From positions 992,001 through 1,056,000 of the forward strand of contig JAHLMK010000018.1 in the NCBI GenBank assembly GCA_019915135.1: DNA of 64,000 nt, read 5' to 3'. This DNA comes from Strobilurus pachycystidiatus (Eukaryota > Basidiomycota > Agaricomycetes > Agaricales > Physalacriaceae). Positions 25,800 through 38,047 of this stretch are shown here, piece after piece. The notes below the pieces were generated by a model, which was not told where the DNA came from, did not search any database, and was given only the letters and a program-made list of their open reading frames with translations. Position numbers and translations under genes: made by a program. Each line of letters starts with the position of its first letter. Position 1 is the stretch's first letter.

Positions 25800-26830
25800 G
25801 TTCCTTAGCACTCAACGTCCATCATCAAGCTCGATTGAACTCAGCCAACTCTTTCTCCGGTTCCATGGTCTTTTCGCCGGAGCGGCGCCTGGTGGCCGCG
25901 AGACAATCGCTCAACGACATCCGCACTGCTATCACCCGAAATTTATGCTTCAGAAACGCAACTCTTCCCACGAACTCGCCATCGCTTCAACGCACTCTTG
26001 ACGGACGTCATCGGATCCCACCTTCAGAAAAGGACTGAAGCGCTGCAATCGCGACAGCGCCCGAGGAGCACGAAGTGATTTTAGTGCGTAGAGCATTGCG
26101 TCGTCGACACCAGCTCCTCACGCGCGCCAGTCTCCGGAAGAAGAGAAATATTATGCCGAAATTCTGGATGGATGGACGAAACCGTGTCTCGGCCCTGTCG
26201 GATTTCGCGTTTCGCTGCTTGCATACCCTTAGACCGGACCTCTCGAAGTCATTGAACACGCTGCTTTTCTTCGCCTTCTTGCAGGCTACCATGGACCTCC
26301 GGAAAAGAGGCAGGAGCACCTCTCTCCTCTGGTCGAGTCTCGAGCGTCATGCCAACTCTCTGTCAGAACGTGGGGACAATTCAAGGCTAGGAAGATGTGG
26401 ACAAGGGGCTTGTGCAAATCAGCCTGGTCCCTGCCCGACGCATAGTTTCTGACGCCAAGAACGCGTCGCAACGGCCGAAAACTTTGACAACTATCCTATC
26501 CGCGCAATTGGAATCTTTCGTTACGCTTCTGCCTGGGAGGAACACGGTCGAGGACCTGGTACACGATCATGCAAGACGGCCATCATTCGCAAGAACTTCG
26601 ACTAGAAGTATCCGTTTCCTGAACAGGAACTCATTGACTCGGGCTCAGCTGTCGATATCCCCGAGCAGATTACAGAACGCATCGCGACCTATAGCAAGGC
26701 GGGCGCATACTCGCAACATGCCTCTGCGTCTCGCGTTCGCCTTACCGCGACCAAAAGATGGGGAGCAGGACAAAACCTCTCGGTAATTCGAAGGAGCTGA
26801 GCAAGCCGCTGGAAGCTTTGTGGAATGTGT
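25800..26830 (+). other. Unassigned coding signal, possibly a multi-exon gene or a pseudogene
   Basis: Several plus-strand segments read like real protein but in changing frames: SPEIYASETQLFPRTRHRF... (about 25932-26077), SPEEEKYYAEILDGWTKP (about 26130-26190), TGPLEVIEHAAFLRLLAGYH... (26233-26442), AENFDNYPIRAIGIFRYASA... (26465-26590) and KYPFPEQELIDSGSAVDIPE... (26600-26780). The second and third share a frame broken by TAG at 26230; the last two share a frame broken by another TAG. Both stops could be the ends of 50-nt introns (GTGTCT...CCTTAG and GTACAC...GACTAG), so an intron-containing gene is as likely as a decayed one. I could not fix a start or an end, and I recognise no family. 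Confidence 0.4.
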
Positions 26831-27449
26831 AGCCATCTACGACAGAAGGGTATATGTCGAGTTGAGCGCGATACGTCGGCGGCATATAGAAAAAGTGGTG
26901 GATTCGGTGAGATGTCTCTGGCCTTGTTTTTGTAGAGCGCTCATCACAAAACTTGGCAGAACTCTTGAAGTTGAGCTTCGAAAGCATCTAGACCAAGAAC
27001 TCCTGTTTACCAGTCCTTCTATTGAATGACAAGGGCTGAACGAGTGTCGTTTTGATGGAGATCAACTTGATTACTGTTGCGAGTCGGATTTGCGCGATCG
27101 CGAGGCGGAGACGACTCTTTGCTAAATGGAAAGCCTTCAACTGTGTTTGCCAAGTTTGCCCTTTGGATCCTGTGCTTTCTCACTTTTATTCATGTCTACA
27201 GGCTGCGCTGCATCACTGCCCGACTCAATATTCTGTAACAGACACCAGTCGAGGGCCTTGTCAATGTATGCCGTTACTACGGGTCATGTTGGCACCACAC
27301 ACCTAGTCAGGTGGACGTCAACCTGATGCCCATTGATGCCCACCGGTTCGCGTTTCTGCCCCACCAATCGCGATAGCGCACTTTTGCGGGGCAAAGAAAA
27401 CTCTATCTCCGATTGATTGTTCTGAACCCCACGTGGCGTACCACATCGC

Positions 27450-27456
27450 ATATAAG
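27450..27456 (+). promoter_or_regulatory. TATA-like element with upstream E-box, MFS gene
   Basis: ATATAAG lies about 170 bp before the ATG at 27622, and CACGTG sits 20 bp further upstream (27430-27435). The pairing suggests a bHLH-responsive promoter, which is inference. Confidence 0.4.
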
Positions 27457-27621
27457 CCGCCAGGTCAAGTGGACAGCTCCGACCTTCTATTCGCACGTCA
27501 TCTTATACTTGTATCCGCTGCTGGTCCGTTATTCATAGGCCAAAGCTTTGACCGGCACAGGTCAGTTTCTTTTAAACCGCGTCCGGTAGTGAGTAATGAA
27601 ATTCAGTTGTTAGATCCCATC

Positions 27622-30220
27622 ATGTCCTCTGCAAAGAGATCGCAGCACACAGTGGACGAAAAGGACCTCGGGTTGGTAAATGTTGACGAAGACACACAGG
27701 TCTACAACGCAGGTGTCGATGTTTCTCGCGTGGACGAGAAGAAGCTCTTGCGCAAGATCGACATAGCGCTGATCCCCTGGTTGTCGTTGCTGTATCTCCT
27801 CAGCTTCCTGGACCGTACGAGTATCGGAAAGTGCGTATTTGACTTGGGCTAATCTTGTGTCGGGTGAATAACATATCGAGCTTTGTAGTGCCAAGGTTAG
27901 GAGGCTCTCCTTCTCCTCTTGTGCATCATTGTCTGACGCGTTGTGGCCAGCTGTATCATATGGTGACGGACCTACACATGTCCGACAACCAATACCTCAT
28001 ATCCTTGACGGTTTTCTTCTTCAGGCAAGTGTAGTCCTCTCTATCGACGATGTTATGTGACCAAACATTTCTAGCTATGCAATATTCGAGGTTCGGACCA
28101 CTCTCATCTTCCTTATCATCACCTCCCGTTAAACTGTATCTCAGGTACCTTCCAATGTCTTCCTGAAGCGATTACGACCTTCAATTTGGTTATCCCTTCT
28201 CATGCTACTCTGGGGCGTCATGATGGTAATGCACTCGTCATTCTTCTGGACCTTTGATGAGCCATCTAATGATACCTTAGACGGTACAGGGTTTAGTACA
28301 CAACTACGGTGGACTGGTGGGTAAGCGTAGTGCCATAACATCTCATATGAGGTAACTAAAGCATCGTTCCAGGCATGCGATGGATGCTCGGAACTTTTGA
28401 GGCAGGCTTGTTCCCTGGTGTCAATTTTTACCTGTCTTGGTGAGCCGAACGTCTGTAATCGTCAACGGGCGCGATTGACACGAAGCATAGTTGGTACAAA
28501 AGGTCCGAGTTTGGGATCCGAGCTGCAGTGTTCTTCTCCGCTGCAAGTGTTTCCGGTGCGTTCGGGGGATTGCTCGCCGTGAGTTGTCCAGTCAATAGTG
28601 GCGCATGCATGCCGAGCTGAAGCATCTCGAATGATAGGCTGCGATAGCCAATATGGATGGTGTTGGTGGAAAGCCGGCTTGGGCTTGGATCTTGTGAGCC
28701 CGCTATTTATGAGCGACGTAGAAGTGTCTGATTTTGAATGACTAGCATACTCGAGGGATTGGCGACTGTAGTGGCGGGATTCCTCTCGTTCTGGATCATC
28801 CAAGACTTCCCTGACACCGCCAAATTTCTCACCGAGGAAGAAAGGACAGCGGTCGTTCGACGATTGCAGAGCGATGATCAGTTCAGTGCTGCAGGCGAGA
28901 AGCTGAAGATGAAGTACATTTGGATGTCCTTCAAGGATTGGAAGACTTGGGTTGGAAGTGCGCCTTCTCTTCGTTTCAGGCTGATGGTCACTGATACCTG
29001 ATGGCAGTGATGATATACGCGGGATGCGACATGCCTCTATACGCCTTCTCACTGTTCTTGCCATCTATCATCAGCGAGGTAGGTGCATTGTCACGAGGCA
29101 CTCGAGTTTTACTGATCGAGACGTCCGGTTCGTTAGCTTGGTACGTCTTGTGGTGGGCTATTTCCGATTGCCACGCCACTCACAAGACTGCCCCAGGTTA
29201 CACTGCAACCAAAGCAAATTTACTCAGCGTCCCCGTCTATGCGTTCGCTTGCATTGTGACTTGTATCGTAGGATTCTCAGCTGACAGATGGGGCCATCGG
29301 GCGTACTTCAACCTGTATGTCGAGTTCTGAACCTTGTGTGCCTGTTTCGCAACTGACGTTCCGTAGTGGCTTCTTGTGTATCGGTCAGATTTGCTTCCTC
29401 TTCTGTTGCGTACGCGAACCTGACACGAAGTAGGTGCTATTGGATATATCATACTGGTCGCGTCCAAGAACGCCGCCCTGTCGTATGTTGCCGTATATCT
29501 CGCGACTTGGTGAGTACCCCAAGCACCCTGTTTTCGTGTTTCTGACTTATGACTGCAGCGGAATCTATCCAATTATTCGTAAGCCGCTTTCGATGTTTCA
29601 TATGGTATCTGAATTGAGCAAAATTGTCTGTTTACAGCCAATACAATGTAAGCTCGATCATTCATCTGAGGAAATACTGGGCGTTGAACGGTCTTAGTGC
29701 CTGGGTGTCGAATAACGTCGAAGGATCGTACAAACGCAGCGTCTCGTTGGCCATGGTCATCAGCTTGTGAGAGCTTTCTTCTTCTGCCTGCTCGTCCAAA
29801 CTGAGGTAGCGATATGTAGCGGAAACATCAACGGCGCTGTCAGTTCGAACGTTGTAAGTCTATATTCACACAGTGGGCCTTGTACTACCATCTAATCAAA
29901 CGTCAGTATCGTGCACGAGACAAACCTTGGTATCCATTGGGTCAGTCTTTCCAAATGGCAAAGCTAACACAGCAGGCTCACCCTGTGGTCCGACAGGTCA
30001 TGGTCTGGTGCTCATGTATATCGCCCTTGGATTTATATTCTCCTTGATATACCTCTTCGCCCTCAGGCGAGAGAACTGGAAACGTGATCAAGGTGAAAGA
30101 GACGAGATTATAGGCGATGATACCGGGAAGGGCAACGAGCGCAACGGCCGCTTCAAGACAGTAGCAGACGCAAAAAGGGAGAAGGGAGATGGATGGAGCG
30201 GGTACCGATACAGGTTGTGA
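27622..30220 (+). CDS. MFS transporter, anion:cation symporter (Dal5/Tna1-like) type
   Basis: Twelve-helix plasma-membrane permease of the family that takes up allantoate, nicotinate, biotin or pantothenate-like organic anions. The start ATG at 27622 gives a soluble N terminus and then KLLRKIDIALIPWLSLLYLLSFLDRTSIGN, the family's first helix. Next come DLHMSDNQYLISLTVFFFSY, EVPSNVFLKRLRPSIWLS, GMRWMLGTFEAGLFPGVNFY (the family signature after helix 4), the split WYKRSEFGIRAAVFFSAA, and WIFILEGLATVVAGFLSFW. The long central loop holds DFPDTAKFLTEEER. Later helices lie at YTATKANLLSVPVYAFACIV and HGLVLMYIALGFIFSLIYL, and the tail is hydrophilic, ending at 30220. Many short introns split the gene, two of them checked for phase. 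The substrate cannot be told from sequence. Confidence 0.92.
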
Positions 30221-30280
30221 TGATTATAACGATACGACACGAGAAGTAACATTCTATTCTACTACGGAACAAAGCACGAA

Positions 30281-31346
30281 CTAGAGACAATCTGGAGAAG
30301 GTGGACCTTCAATATCTGAGTCGTCCTCTGATTCCACGAGCGCGTCATTTCCGTCGCGCAGTCTCCCTTCTTTCCTTAGACATGAATGCACAAGCCCCAA
30401 GAACCGACCACCTTCCCGCTCCAGCTCCTCCAAGACTCTGAGATCGTTGAACTGCAGCTGATACTCGAGCCCATCGCAAAAGTCCCGTATGTTGCTGATA
30501 TGGGTGCGCATTCGCTTATGGAACGTCTCCAGGTCAGTCGAGGGAGGAGAGGGATCTATATCTGGTACAGGTGTATACGGGTGGATGTAGGGGGGTACAG
30601 AGACCGGTTGAAAGTGCAATGGCGGCTGATTCGCATACTGTGAGAGCTGGATCTTGACGCTAGGCGGGCCGTCGTGGTAAGGCGCGTGCCCGTCAGCGGC
30701 AAAGTGGTGTATGCGGACAGTGACGAGACGATGTCCGGGGCGCGTGCTTGTATCGCAGGAGGATATGAGCAGGCGGCTCTTGCAGGGATAACGCGTCTTG
30801 GATGCGGCCTCGGTGGACCCTGAGCTTTGCTTGTGACGGTGAACGTGTGCATCGTCCTGAGTGCACCACAGACGCGTCTTGTGCCCGTCTTTGGTGCGCG
30901 GATGATCCTTGACACTGCATACCGTAGGCGTCAGCAACGCCATATACAGGTACCGCGGCTGCACGTACGTAAAGCGATACCCACAAGCTCTCCAGATATC
31001 ATTCGCGACGTACTGTATGCGGTATTTGTCGGGTATGGGTGGGTTGTTGGGGACGTGGTAACTGCCAGCGAAATCAACTTGTTTCTGTGCAACAAAACAA
31101 CTGCGCAGCGCATCCAGCATTTCTTGGCTCGTTGAGTATTCCGTTGTCTGTATGACGCTTCATGAGGTGATTCGCGTATCAGTGAAGATCCTGCAAACTT
31201 ACCTTGATTAATTTCTTCTTCTTGGGAGGCAATGTGCTGGGCCCGGCTTCCATGTCCCTTTGCATCGCGCTCGGTATCGAGAGGGCCTCATTCTGAAAAT
31301 CAATCGTTGCACTGGCAGGTGGCGGCCATAAGACAAACGTGTTCAT
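30281..31346 (-). CDS. Basidiomycete protein with a Cys/His zinc-binding-like region
   Basis: The start ATG at 31346 (MNTFVLWPPP) is joined through an intron (donor GTAAGT after KKKKLIK, acceptor TACAG) to TTEYSTSQEMLDALRSCFVA. A second likely intron removes about 42 nt after YVQPR, giving YVQPRVKDHPRTKDGHKTRLW. The basic segment KTRLWCTQDDAHVHRHKQS followed by TRYPCKSRLLISSC has the spaced Cys and His residues of a FLYWCH/MULE-type zinc-binding fold. The C-terminal half is Pro-rich, then helical and acidic, ending EDDSDIEGPPSPDCL. PPKKKKLIK could be a nuclear localisation signal. A DNA-binding role is inference. Confidence 0.68.
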
Positions 31347-33216
31347 TATATCCCAATGTTTCTGTGAATGTGATCGTGAAGAACAAGTTTCTTTGTCAGC
31401 GAGTCCCGACAATCATCGGAATCTGCCGAGCGGTCAACTTGAGTCGCCACCTGGTCACCATTGTCTGTGATACTACATCTTCATTACGAGTATCAACTTC
31501 ACAGTCTTCACTTCACGTTCTCATGATCATCCCATTCAGTAATCATCTGATTTACATGTACAATCTGATAGTCAGCGTGCTGGGCGCTGTGAGAAACCCA
31601 AAGCTGTTTGTGGGCACAACGGATCTTGAGCAATATAATCCGACAATGTGCAAAATCGAATGCGACTCAAGTCATATGGCACGAATATCACACCGTTGAC
31701 AGGGAGGCGCTGTCGACACCGCTATAATCGCCGGTGTCGATACACGTCCAGAGTCCAGACTCATGTTAAATCCGAATTTGAACGATAAGCTGTACCCGCA
31801 GTGCCAGGCTGACCTGGCTGACCATTCAACTCTATGGCGGCGAACTGGCGGAAACGGACATATCTTCTGCATATAGTAGTAAGTACCTTTCGGGAAGTCT
31901 TGCAGTCCAGTCCGCTACTTGGCAGGTGTCGATTCCTCTGAATGAGGATATTCGACATCATTGAAGTCAGATTGAAGTGTCTGAGAGAGGACAGTCTAGT
32001 CGACCTGTTCTCGGAGGATGGTGGTCGCGGGCCGGGTGCTGGTTATAAGCACATTCAGTGTGCCGGTCAATTATGGATCTGTCCGACGCGGCGGTACCAT
32101 CCGGGAATATCGACTTGTGGCGCAGTACCCAGTGCGACCCTCTGAGCATAGGAGGCGTTGACATGCGCTGCCCAGGGTCTTCTGACGGTAGACCTTATAG
32201 GAACAGCGAGTCTCAGCTGGCCCAGAATGGTCTTGCAGTTGTTCCGCTAATACGTGGCGGGTGTCCATATTCCTCCGACGATGACGCTATTCAACCTGCC
32301 CGACGCGGTAGTCCGATCAGTGGCGTGGAACGCGAGAAACCCCTCAACCTGGACTCCCAGTGCGCATTTGTAGGTATCAGCCGGCAAGTACTCATTTGGC
32401 TGATTTCGCCCGGACGTTTGGAATCACGATACATGATGCAAGCTTTCGCCCGAGGCGCGGTCAAACCGAGGAGTATTGAATTGGGTGGCGGCCACGAAGG
32501 GTTACCAGTAGCTCGACAGTGACAGCCGAATGGTGCAAGTTGGGTGTATGTGGGTGGGTGTCGGTGTACGGAAACTCGCCGATTCCAGCCACTGAGTACT
32601 GAGCAAGGAATCAGAGTGTGGGGTAAATGAGTTTGACTGCGGGCAGGTGACTGCTGTTGACCCCGCACTCCTTGATGATGATCCCATTCTGACAAGCATC
32701 GAGAAGTGGAATAATGCATTTTCTGTTGCAAGTCAGTACCGTGCTGGACACATGGCAATGGCCATGGGAACAAGTCTTGGCTGGCGGATCTCGCGCAGCG
32801 ATGCATGCGGCAATTACCCCGTCTGCGCCACACGAGACTCGGGGGGTGAACCGGGCCGCGTGGTTGCGGAGGACGCCGGGTGACTGTTGATTGCGCCCTG
32901 TTGCTGTCCGGATCTTCGGAACGACTTCAAAGCGGCCTCGGTTGGAGCTTCGCAGTTCATTTCCTGTTACCTCAACGTCACTTTGACCGTGCTCGTCGCT
33001 GTGCACAGCGAGCTCGGCCCTTTGCTCACTAACGCCCACCCAGGTGGCGCGTGAACCGGTTGTTGCTCCGCACTGCGCCTGCAGGACCCATATTCATCCG
33101 TCGATCGTTGGACGGCTGACCGATATAGCCCAATATCGTGATTATTTTCCTCTTGCTTTCTCTCCTTTACCACCTCGCCCGGCCGACGATAATCGCTCAG
33201 CGAGCATTTGCACACG
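31347..33216. other. Gene-poor stretch upstream of the Reg1-like gene
   Basis: Frames of 150-180 codons occur on both strands between 32050 and 33000, but their peptides are Arg/Cys/Ser-rich and lack any recognisable motif, so I regard them as chance. The last 200 bp, rich in CT tracts, should be the promoter and 5' UTR of the gene at 33217. Confidence 0.45.
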
Positions 33217-35919
33217 ATGGCCAGCTATTTGCCTGTGCTTCTTGTCTCTGTGTCGACCAACTCGAACGACGACTCGGCGGTGACGACCCTTCCCCGCGGT
33301 CAGGTCGACTATCTCAGCCACGATTGGCAGGAGGAGGATGTCTGGCGGTCCTGGCGCAACATGACGAGGCAGAAGAACGAGATAGCGAACGGCATGCGCC
33401 TCGAGAACGCCAGCTGGCGGACGTGGTGGAAGCAGAGGAACAAGCTCAAGACAATCTCCCCTGAAACGCTCAACTGGTCTGTTCATTTTCCAGCTCAACC
33501 CGTCAAGCAGTTTCTTACCTTGTCCGTCAGGCTCAAGGACTCGGACGTCACTTGGCTCTACGGCCCGCTGCACACTGCTGTCGAATGGACCCCGCCGCCG
33601 CGCAAATCGACCGTGACGCCCAACGACCATCTCGACCTCTCGCATCCCAAGCACAAACCCATCTTGAAGCACCGAAACCTCTCAGAGTTCCTCACCTCCG
33701 ACCTCCCCCACAGCCCCGCTCTCAGCCCGCCCCTGAGCGACTCTGAAAACGACGACGACGACGACGGGAGCGGGAGCGCTGCCGACGCCTCTGCCGACGT
33801 CGCAATGCCCGTCAGTACGCAGCGGCCGGCCCTTCCCCACACAAAGTCGGACACGCACTTGACCCGCTTGGTGAAGCCGAACAGAGCCTTCCGCAAAGAC
33901 TCGCCACCTCGGGTTGACCCTCCCAATCTCAAGAACAGTCACGCGTATAGCGGCACCAACCTTCATGGCTACTTCCAGGCCGCCTTGCAGGCACAGAAGT
34001 CTACTACGCCCTCGCCTTCTGGCACGGACTCCGCGACGCCGACAGCCCATCCCGTAAACGGCCACGCAAAGAAGAAGTCGAAACACATTACGTTCAACAC
34101 CTTCGTCGAACAGTGCATCTCAATCGACAAGCCCAAGAGCCGGTCTACCTCCAAAGTAAGAGCTGGCAGCGGTGGCTGGGACGGGCGCACCGGCACTAAA
34201 GGTGTCAACTGGGACATCAACTATCAGGATGTTGATGACGATGAAGTCGAAGACCTGGGCGACGACCGAGGGTAGGCTGTCATCTTAAATCATCACAATG
34301 CACATGAGGCTTACATTACCGCCAGTTACGATGAGGACGTCGAGTCTTCAGACGATGGCGACTGGAAGCGTTCGACAGATGCCGATAACGAGTTTGCGAT
34401 ATGTACGGACTCGGAAGACTCTGATGTAGACCTTCCACCTTCCTATACGGTCCACAACGACAGCGACGAGGATGACGATGGCTTGATACATATGCGCTCT
34501 CATCACCGGCCCTCGACTTCCGCCCCCCGATCACACTCGAAATCCTCCACCTCCTCTGCATCCACCTCATCCTCCACCTCAGAGTCCGGCTCGCGGAAAC
34601 GGACGTATGCTACAGCAAAGCGGCGCCAATCTTCCGCTTCCACACTGCGGCCGAATATCCCCAAGCAGTCGTCACATTCATCCTCGTCATCCAGCTCATC
34701 CTCGACATCCTCTCTCGCCCCCCTTGCCTCCACACCCACTGTAACCACAATAGCACCTATCGCACCCACCATGCTCAAAGTAGGCGGTAATACGTGGGAT
34801 GGCTTTGGCGTGCAACATCATTCACACAGGAGCCAATGGTTAGACAGTTTCGGAGACGAGGGTTGGAGTGACGATGGTTACGCCCATTACGGTGACAAGT
34901 CTGTCGAACTTGTCTATGTTCCTAAGGTGCAAAATGACGCCGAGGAGGAGGAAACCTTCCATCACCGCGGCTCCTATTTCTCTATCGGGGAGCCTGACAC
35001 GGAGATGGATCTTGGCTTTGGCGAGGATTACTTTGGACGCTCGCATCCAAGTCAGAGTAACATGAGGCGGCATCATCAGACACTGAATCACGGGGGTGAA
35101 GAGGAACGGACGGAAACTGTTGACCCTCCTTCCAGGTCAGAGTCCCCTACCCCTACACCTTCACCTGAAGAAAAGCGCCCACCGGTTTCGACTGCGCCAG
35201 TGACTATTCCCAAATCCATTCCTCGCACTATATCTCCTCCACAAGCGACTCCCGTCCCGACGTCTTCCTCTGCCTCCTCATTACTATCACCTCCATCTCG
35301 CGGTCGCTCTAGTGAGCCCGTCTCAAGCGATTCGCCTCGAGGCCGGTCATTAACACGCACAGCATCTTGGACTTCGGATCGCGAACGATCACGAAGCATG
35401 GGCACCTCGACGTCTCCCATGGGCAGCTTGTCGCCTGATGGCGGTGGCATCGGTGCTGTTGCGGGAGGTATCTACGCGAATGGACGTATCACCGACAGGG
35501 ACCTTCTGAAGGATAGGACACGCCGGAGGCGCGAGGGAACTGGGAGCGGGAGCAGTGCTAGTCCGGAGGCAAAGCCTGCCAACGATCAGGACACGCCCAA
35601 GTCGCTGGGCACGGGCACTAGCACTCAGGCACCCCGCGAGACAGTTGTCACCGCGCCTACCCCTTCCAATTCACCGGAGCGGAGTCTTGGGATGAGAGCT
35701 GCGCCGTCCGTTGCTGTAAAGCCTCCGCAGGCGGTGGTCGGCTCACAGCCAATAGTCGTGCGGACTCCTGGCGAGTTTGCACCCTCAATGCGATCGCATG
35801 GTCATGGGCGGCGGGTTTCCTCGAGCATGAGCTCTGGCTCTCCCACCGATTCTGAAGGCTCGACCATTATGGGGCGAATGGTGACCTCCGCTGGGTCGTA
35901 CCTTGGTCTTTGGCATTAA
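33217..35919 (+). CDS. Reg1-like protein phosphatase 1 regulatory subunit
   Basis: Homologue of yeast Reg1, which targets PP1 (Glc7) to Snf1 and maintains glucose repression. Three exons (33217-33476, 33531-34271, 34326-35919) give 864 residues. The N-terminal conserved block (PF08550-like) is plain: DYLSHDWQEEDVWRSWRN, NGMRLENASWRTWWKQRNKL, SPETLNWLKDSDVTWLYGPL. The central motif KHITFNTFVEQCISID matches the Reg1 'HIxFNxxVEQC' element, which includes the PP1-docking RVxF-type position. The remainder is Ser/Pro-rich and acidic (DDDDDGSGS; DVESSDDGDW), typical of a disordered scaffold with many phosphorylation sites. The ATG at 33217 is chosen because the frame upstream lacks an ATG. Intron 1 is 54 nt and leaves the frame open, so an unspliced reading would go unnoticed. 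Confidence 0.9.
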
Positions 35920-36673
35920 ATTCTCTCTGTCTATCACCTACTCACACTTAATCTGCATGCGACTAACCTACCTTCTCCGAGGCATATATTATCCGTATCC
36001 TCCTTGCACGTCCAGATTTCTCTCTTCGCCTTTGTATCACGATTGAACTCTTTTCTTCGCGCACTCAATGTAATAGCATCGTGTAGCATCGTGTACATAG
36101 CCTTTCTCAAATCTGTCTCTGCTGTCAGTCGAATGGTTGGATTGGATGAATGAGAATTCTGTGTCTCTGTGTCTCTAAGACTAAAACAGAAGTAGCGGTG
36201 TAGTCAAGTGCCTTTTCGTTCTCGCATACTTTAGCTCTGATATCTTAGAGTCTTTCACTGGAAGCTGGCGTGCTTAGGGTGTGCGCTCTGCATACCCAGA
36301 TGCTGACCCGCTGCGCATTGCGTGATCCTATCTTCTTGTGCAGAAAAGACGTGACGGACTTGTGGCACGGAGTTGTTGTGGAAATACAGCTTCGCAACCA
36401 GCGCATCATAATGTACAACACTACTCGTAAAATACATGTCAAATGTACAGAGGGTAACCTAAGCCTATGACACTCAAATTATCGGGGCAACACACGAGCA
36501 GAGCTTTCGCGGCTTCATTTAACAAAAGAACGATAGTAATAGGGCGATCGTAAAGCAGACAGGATCCGATATAAAAGAGAATGACGGCCATAAGTATTCT
36601 GACGTGTGGATGATTAGAGAGTAGACCCAAGCAGTACGAAGGCAAAGAGAAGTACCCAGAAACCCAAACATTG
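35920..36673. other. Intergenic between convergent genes
   Basis: Pyrimidine-rich 3' UTR-like DNA follows the Reg1-like stop, with a small GTGTCTCT duplication near 36160. No coding exon was recognised. The right part is the 3' flank of the DUF6533 gene. Confidence 0.5.
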
Positions 36674-38047
36674 TCAAAGATGACTAGGATGATCTGAATC
36701 GGTGACCCAGTGATCTTCCCATGGCGCCGCACGAGTCTTGTAAGCGTCTTGTGGAATCACGGGAAGAGCAACATTTCCTTCTGCTATGGTGGGAAAGGAG
36801 GACTTATGCTAAAAGGATATCATCAGTAGGTGCGCCGCATGGATGACGAGTCAGTTATAGCTACCGTGTGAAGCGAAGACGATAAGGGTGCCGCAGTGTA
36901 AGATGATACAGAGTGTGTATGTACGCTTGCGGGGAGGGACGCATGAGAGGACTTGATCCCTGTCATCTGAATAGTACTCATTGGGCGGTGCACGTAGTCG
37001 TGCAGGTTGAGAACTACGGGAAGTTGAGTGAGAGGTCAGAAGACGTGACAGGAAGACTACACTCACGAACTCGAGCACTCATCATGCTTGTGAGAGCGAT
37101 ACCCATGGCACATAATACGGTTGCATTACTGTTTCCGTAAACCGCATAGAGAGACAAGTTCAAAAGGTTGATCAAGGTGGTCGTGACGAAGTAAAGGAGG
37201 GAAGAATTCCAGAGCACATTGCTGAAGCCGGTCTTGCTATTTTTCCGCGCATCGTAGTTCACGGACAGGCCACGATAGGTCATAACAATAACAGCGATAT
37301 CGAAAAGTGAAGATGCCTGAAACTAGTAAGACAACACAGCAGAAGGGTGCACAGAGAAAGTCTCACCAGATAATACAGCCAACTAATATTAACCTTATTG
37401 CTATATTGTATCAGGCAGTTGCCAGACGTTCCTGCCTTGGAGCGACGGAAAGAATAGAGCTGTGCGAACATTTCCAGGGAGGAGACAACGACCGCCAATC
37501 CAGTAAGACCAAGTGTCGTTTTGAGGTCCTTGTTACATATCGCCGACGTGCGGATGACGAATACAACATGGCTGGCCCAAGAAGCAAGACACTGGGTTAT
37601 AGGCATTACGCGATAATAGCGCGCGCACAATTCCATACTAAAGTCGTGGGAGAAGAACGCGGCGAGGTTCAGACAGAGGGCTAGCAGTCCTAGATACTAT
37701 ATCAGAAAAGTTCAGTGGGTACCGCCACAGACGATCGCATAACACACCCTCGTGAGGATAAGCAGAACGCACGCCGCACTCATCTGAGTAATCCCAGTTT
37801 GTTTCCTGTCTGTATGCCTCTCAGCGCATGCCAAGTTGTCTCGCGCGGGGAGGACTGACATAGTCGAAATTCTGCAGGCATCGTGCAAAGCCAATCATAT
37901 ACAAAAAAAGAAAGTGCAACCTAGAGGACGAGTGCGCGTCAATTGCAGTAGTACTTCTTTCAGCTGGAAAAGAGAACGTACAATGCGCAAGTACTTTGTG
38001 GCATCGTTCCAGGTGGTCATATTTGCCTCCTGCACGACAAATGCCAT
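36674..38047 (-). CDS. DUF6533-type multi-pass membrane protein
   Basis: Member of a large basidiomycete family of predicted seven-helix membrane proteins of unknown function. The start ATG at 38047 (MAFVVQEANMTTW) leads to DATKYLRI, the family's N-terminal motif. Exons then read VALSFFVYDWLCTMPAEFRL, KQTGITQMSAACVLLILTRY, LGLLALCLNLAAFFSHDF, QCLASWASHVVFVIRT, TLGLTGLAVVVSSLEMFAQL, NVLWNSSLLYFVTTTLINLL and MGIALTSMMSARVLLNLHDY. The cytosolic tail follows. A last intron (donor GTAGCT, acceptor CTTTTAG) gives an end at 36674 (WEDHWVTDSDHPSHL); if it is retained, the protein stops at 36823. Introns are about 50 nt. Function is unknown; receptor-like roles have been guessed for the family. Confidence 0.82.

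Noticed and set aside
32058..32522. 154-codon plus-strand frame in gene-poor DNA
   Set aside because: Composition is uneven, with no motif, no good promoter and overlapping frames of similar length on the other strand.
33142..33672. 176-codon minus-strand frame over the Reg1-like N terminus
   Set aside because: It is a shadow of the conserved block on the plus strand.
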